This document shows, in pieces, positions 61,390 through 64,000 of a DNA stretch of 64,000 nt. Within the stretch, counting starts at the first letter, position 1. Each line of letters starts with the position of its first letter. Below the pieces are notes generated by a model. The model made no database searches. It saw only the letters and a program-made list of their open reading frames with translations, and was not told where the DNA came from. This DNA comes from SELP01 sp035969385 (GTDB taxonomy: Bacteria > Pseudomonadota > Alphaproteobacteria > Rhodobacterales > Rhodobacteraceae). The DNA is taken from contig NZ_JAYKKJ010000001.1 in assembly GCF_035969385.1 (NCBI RefSeq), positions 186,001 through 250,000 of the forward strand. The letters are read 5' to 3'. A program made the translations under genes and the position numbers.

Positions 61390-61421
61390 AACGGCGGCCC
61401 CCTTGGCCGCCGTTTTCGTTT
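61390..61421 (+). terminator. Rho-independent terminator after ugpC
   Basis: A 10-bp perfect stem (AACGGCGGCC / GGCCGCCGTT, loop CCCTT) followed by a T-rich TTCGTTT. It lies between the convergent ATPase and molybdoenzyme anchor genes. Confidence 0.85.
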
Positions 61422-62294
61422 CTACCGCCGCCCGTAGTAAAGGCCGACCACATGTTCGGCCTCTGCAAAGAACAGCCAACGCGAGGCCAGGATGCCCGCG
61501 ACATGGGCGACCACGGCAAGCCCCGCGTAGATGTGCGAGAAGGGCAGCATCAACAGCAGGATCGGCAGGCCGTAGCCCAGCAGCAGCGACAGAAGCCGCA
61601 GCTTCATGCTGTGCCGCCGCCCGACCACATGGACGAATTCGCGCAGCAGGTAGTTGGTGCCGGTGTGGGGCGGCTCGAATGCTTTGACCTGACCCAGCGT
61701 GCCTAGTCCGGTCGCCGTTCCGATATCGGTGCCACGCCCCCGGAACCGCCCGTCGCCGGTCATCCATGCAATGATCTGAACGGTGGCGGCCACTGCAAGA
61801 AGCGGCAGGGCAAAGCGCACCTGTCCCGCCAGCAGCGCACCGCCACCAAGCGACAGCGACAGGAACAGCGCAGGCGTGGACCAATGGTTCCAGCGCGGTA
61901 CGGACTTCAACTGGGTATAGATCATCGAGGTGGTGGCCACGGTCAGCAGGCTGAGCGCCGCGCCGATGAGGCCAAGCGGCACAATGGCCTGCCCCCAGAA
62001 CACAAGCCCCGCGCCGTAGACGGCCATGACAATCAGCGCCGCCACACTGGCCCATGCCTCGCGGCTCAGCCAGCTGGTCTTCCATTGGCTGAAGGCCTTG
62101 ATCGCGCGTTCCGGATGCCCAAGGTGGAAGGTCGAGGCAAGAAGCCCGCCCACCGCCATCAGATAGGCAATGGCGAAGAATGTGAAAGCGACCCAGCCGG
62201 TCGGGCCGGGCATACCGATCCCAAGCCAGAACAACAGGCCAAAGCCCAGCCCCGAAAAGGTTGTGAAGAGGATGACAGAGGGTGCGGGATGCAT
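61422..62294 (-). CDS. Molybdoenzyme membrane anchor subunit (DmsC/SoeC type)
   Basis: 290 residues with about eight membrane segments. The N-terminus (PSVILFTTFSGLGFGLLFW) and ASTFHLGHPERAIKAFSQW are typical of DmsC-like anchors of Rhodobacterales. It passes electrons between the quinone pool and the Fe-S subunit. Its start codon overlaps the 62294 stop of the Fe-S gene. Confidence 0.85.
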   Translation of the reverse strand: MHPAPSVILFTTFSGLGFGLLFWLGIGMPGPTGWVAFTFFAIAYLMAVGGLLASTFHLGHPERAIKAFSQWKTSWLSREAWASVAALIVMAVYGAGLVFWGQAIVPLGLIGAALSLLTVATTSMIYTQLKSVPRWNHWSTPALFLSLSLGGGALLAGQVRFALPLLAVAATVQIIAWMTGDGRFRGRGTDIGTATGLGTLGQVKAFEPPHTGTNYLLREFVHVVGRRHSMKLRLLSLLLGYGLPILLLMLPFSHIYAGLAVVAHVAGILASRWLFFAEAEHVVGLYYGRR

Positions 62295-63055
62295 CAGTTC
62301 GATCCTCCGGGAATGGCCGACAGCGCCTTGTCGAGCCAGGCGACAAAGCCCTTGGGTTCCTCGGCGACGGGGGCAAGGTAGGGCGCAAGGATGTCGATGT
62401 CCTGTGCCGCGTCGCGGGGGCGCGGAGGCAGGTACTTGTTGACGGGCTTTGTGCCCAGTTCCGGCATCAGGTCCATACCGCCGCGTTCGGCGGTCAGGCG
62501 CGAAACATTGCTGTCCGGGTCGGCGAAATCCCCGAAGTGGCGGGCACCCGCCGGGCAGGTGCGCACGCAGGCGGGTTCGCGGTCAATCTGCGGCAGGTTC
62601 TCGTTATAGATCCGGTCGACGCAGAGGGTGCATTTCTTCATCACCCCTGCGGCGGCGTCCAACTCCCGCGCGCCATAGGGGCAGGCCCAGGCACAGAGGC
62701 CGCAGCCGATGCAATCCTGTTCATTGACCAGAACGATCCCGTCCTCGGTGCGCTTGTAGCTGGCCCCGGTGGGGCAGACCGTGACGCAGGGCGCGTCTTC
62801 GCAATGCAAGCAAGACTTGGGGAAATGGATCAGCTTGGCCGTGCCCTCGGCGGGTTGCACCTCATAGCTATGCACCCGGTTGAGGAAGGTGCCTGACGGT
62901 GCCTCGCCATAGGCGTCCTGATCGGACAGGGGCGCGCCGTAGTTTTCGGTATTCCAGCCCTTGCAGGATACCACGCAGGCATGACATCCGACGCAGGTAT
63001 CAAGGTCAATGACAAGGCCCAGCTTGCGGGTGGTGGTCTGGGGAAGTTCGGTCAT
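62294..63055 (-). CDS. 4Fe-4S dicluster electron-transfer subunit (DmsB/SoeB type)
   Basis: 253 residues from ATG 63055. Four cysteine clusters: DTCVGCHACVVSCKGWN, LHCEDAPCVTVCPTG, DCIGCGLCAWACPYG and KKCTLCVDRI with CVRTCPAGARHFGD. It transfers electrons between the catalytic subunit and the membrane anchor. The 4-bp overlap with the catalytic gene upstream indicates coupling. Confidence 0.9.
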   Translation of the reverse strand: MTELPQTTTRKLGLVIDLDTCVGCHACVVSCKGWNTENYGAPLSDQDAYGEAPSGTFLNRVHSYEVQPAEGTAKLIHFPKSCLHCEDAPCVTVCPTGASYKRTEDGIVLVNEQDCIGCGLCAWACPYGARELDAAAGVMKKCTLCVDRIYNENLPQIDREPACVRTCPAGARHFGDFADPDSNVSRLTAERGGMDLMPELGTKPVNKYLPPRPRDAAQDIDILAPYLAPVAEEPKGFVAWLDKALSAIPGGSN

Positions 63056-63999
63056 TCGCCCACCTTCCATGTCAGATTGGCCGGGGCGGCGGGCACAGGG
63101 CTGCCGATTGCGGGGTGATGCGGCTGGGTCGCGGCGGGTTTTTCTGCCTTCTCGATCTTCACCCGCAGGTCGAACCATGCCGCCTGCCCGGTGATCGGGT
63201 CGGAATTGGCCCAACGCATCCCGTCTTCCTTGGCCGGCAGAAGTTCGTGAATCAGATGGTTCAGCAGGAAGCCCTTGGTCGCCTCGGGCGTGTCACCCTT
63301 CAGCGCCCAAGCCCCCTTGCGCTTGCCAATCGCGTTCCAGGTCCAAACGGTGTTGTCGTTCAGTGCTGCCATTTCCACGACCGGCACCACGATCTCGCCG
63401 TGGGTCGAGGAGACGCGGGCCCAATCGCCCGGCTTGAACCCGGTTTCGCGCCAGATCTTGGTGGGCAGATAAAGCGGGTTCATCCCGTGGATCTGTCGCA
63501 GCCACGCGTTCTGGCTGCCCCAGCTGTGATACATGGCCATGGGCCGTTGGGTCAGAGCGTGGACCGTGAATTCGCCGGTGTCGATGTGGCTGTCCTCAAT
63601 CGGGGCATACCAGATTGGCAGCGGGTCCATCGTGGCGATGATCCGATCCCGCAGGTGGTCGGGCGGCTGGATCCTGCCCTCGCCCTCTGCCGCCAGTTGG
63701 AACCGGCGCAGCGGTTCGGCGTAGAGCTGGAAAATGTAGGGCTGCGGGCTATCGTAAAAGCCCATTTGCACCGCCCAGTCCTGATAGGCGCGGTTGAAGG
63801 GTTTGTAATAGGCCGCCCCTTCAGGGACGTGTTCCATCCAGAACCCGCCATTGGCGACATAACTGTCGATCTGGGCGGCGTTCGGGTCGCCGCGCCCGTG
63901 TTGGGTGCCCTTGTCGCCCATGCGCCAGCCGGCCAGCGGCCCGATGCCGGGGCGGCGGATGTGGTTGGTGATGTAATCGGCGTAATCTGCGTATTTCTG
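63052..63999 (-). CDS. Molybdopterin oxidoreductase catalytic subunit, C-terminal part (SoeA/DmsA type, 5' end outside window)
   Basis: At least 315 residues of the C-terminal part of a large molybdenum enzyme; the frame stays open to the window edge (in-frame from 63999). The molybdopterin dinucleotide-binding domain is recognisable in the region LPTKIWRETGFKPGDWARVSSTHGEIVVP. With the Fe-S and anchor subunits it forms a three-subunit complex. In Rhodobacterales this gene set most often encodes cytoplasmic sulfite dehydrogenase SoeABC; a DMSO- or polysulfide-type reductase is the alternative. Confidence 0.85.
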   Translation of the reverse strand, partial: QKYADYADYITNHIRRPGIGPLAGWRMGDKGTQHGRGDPNAAQIDSYVANGGFWMEHVPEGAAYYKPFNRAYQDWAVQMGFYDSPQPYIFQLYAEPLRRFQLAAEGEGRIQPPDHLRDRIIATMDPLPIWYAPIEDSHIDTGEFTVHALTQRPMAMYHSWGSQNAWLRQIHGMNPLYLPTKIWRETGFKPGDWARVSSTHGEIVVPVVEMAALNDNTVWTWNAIGKRKGAWALKGDTPEATKGFLLNHLIHELLPAKEDGMRWANSDPITGQAAWFDLRVKIEKAEKPAATQPHHPAIGSPVPAAPANLTWKVGE

Positions 64000-64000
64000 G

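Overview
The window reads as chromosome of an alphaproteobacterium of the Rhodobacterales (Roseobacter-like, probably marine). The reasons are the high-GC core with rpmH-rnpA-yidD, a dnaX-ybaB-recR block, a PuuE-UraD fusion, a SoeABC/DMSO-reductase-type operon and many RTX proteins. About half the window is ordinary core and catabolic DNA. The other half (about 6.0-35.6 kb) is a visibly more A+T-rich integrated element.

Layout. (1) 1-5.9 kb: end of an unknown gene, a beta-hydroxyacid dehydrogenase, rpmH-rnpA-yidD, then a TVP38 membrane protein, a disulfide FAD oxidoreductase and a sensor kinase. (2) 5958-6034: tRNA-Arg(ACG). A 14-bp copy of its 3' end recurs at 35600-35613, and a tyrosine integrase lies just inside the tRNA end. 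Tandem repeats of TTGCRACCCATTT with 12-bp period sit just inside both ends (three copies left, two right), as expected for integrase arm sites. Together these define a ~29.6-kb genomic island. (3) Island cargo: a decayed phage packaging module (terminase small subunit with an in-frame stop, intact large subunit, portal cut short); IS110 and IS3 remnants; a surface-polysaccharide block (RgpF-like protein, sulfotransferase, family-2 glycosyltransferase, KpsT/KpsE/KpsM-type export, methyltransferase); small unknown proteins and a lipoprotein; and a secreted-protein block with a serralysin-type metalloprotease, a short membrane-anchored RTX protein, an RTX-SGNH esterase, a 1011-residue RTX protein with a glycosidase-like region, and an EAL-type protein with altered motifs. 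No type I secretion genes are present, so the RTX proteins would need a secretion system encoded elsewhere.

(4) 35.6-36.6 kb is scar DNA (IS5-type transposase fragment, AraC-family regulator with an internal deletion). (5) 36.7-43.9 kb: Dabb protein, glycerate kinase, AGE-family epimerase, a small unknown, recR-ybaB-dnaX, and a tyrosine phosphatase. (6) 44-50.9 kb is a purine-breakdown cluster: NCS2 permease, AllA, UGHY/AllE, PuuE-UraD, UraH, LysR regulator, PuuD. It covers urate to glyoxylate except for allantoate hydrolysis. (7) 51-61.4 kb is a beta-galactoside/galactose regulon: an ABC importer, IclR regulator, GH42 beta-galactosidase, mutarotase, lactonase, KDGal kinase and KDPGal aldolase (De Ley-Doudoroff route without a visible galactose dehydrogenase or galactonate dehydratase). 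(8) 61.4-64 kb: membrane anchor, iron-sulfur subunit and the C-terminal part of a molybdopterin enzyme, SoeABC/DmsABC type, running off the window.

All identifications rest on reading motifs and gene context by eye; no database search was run.
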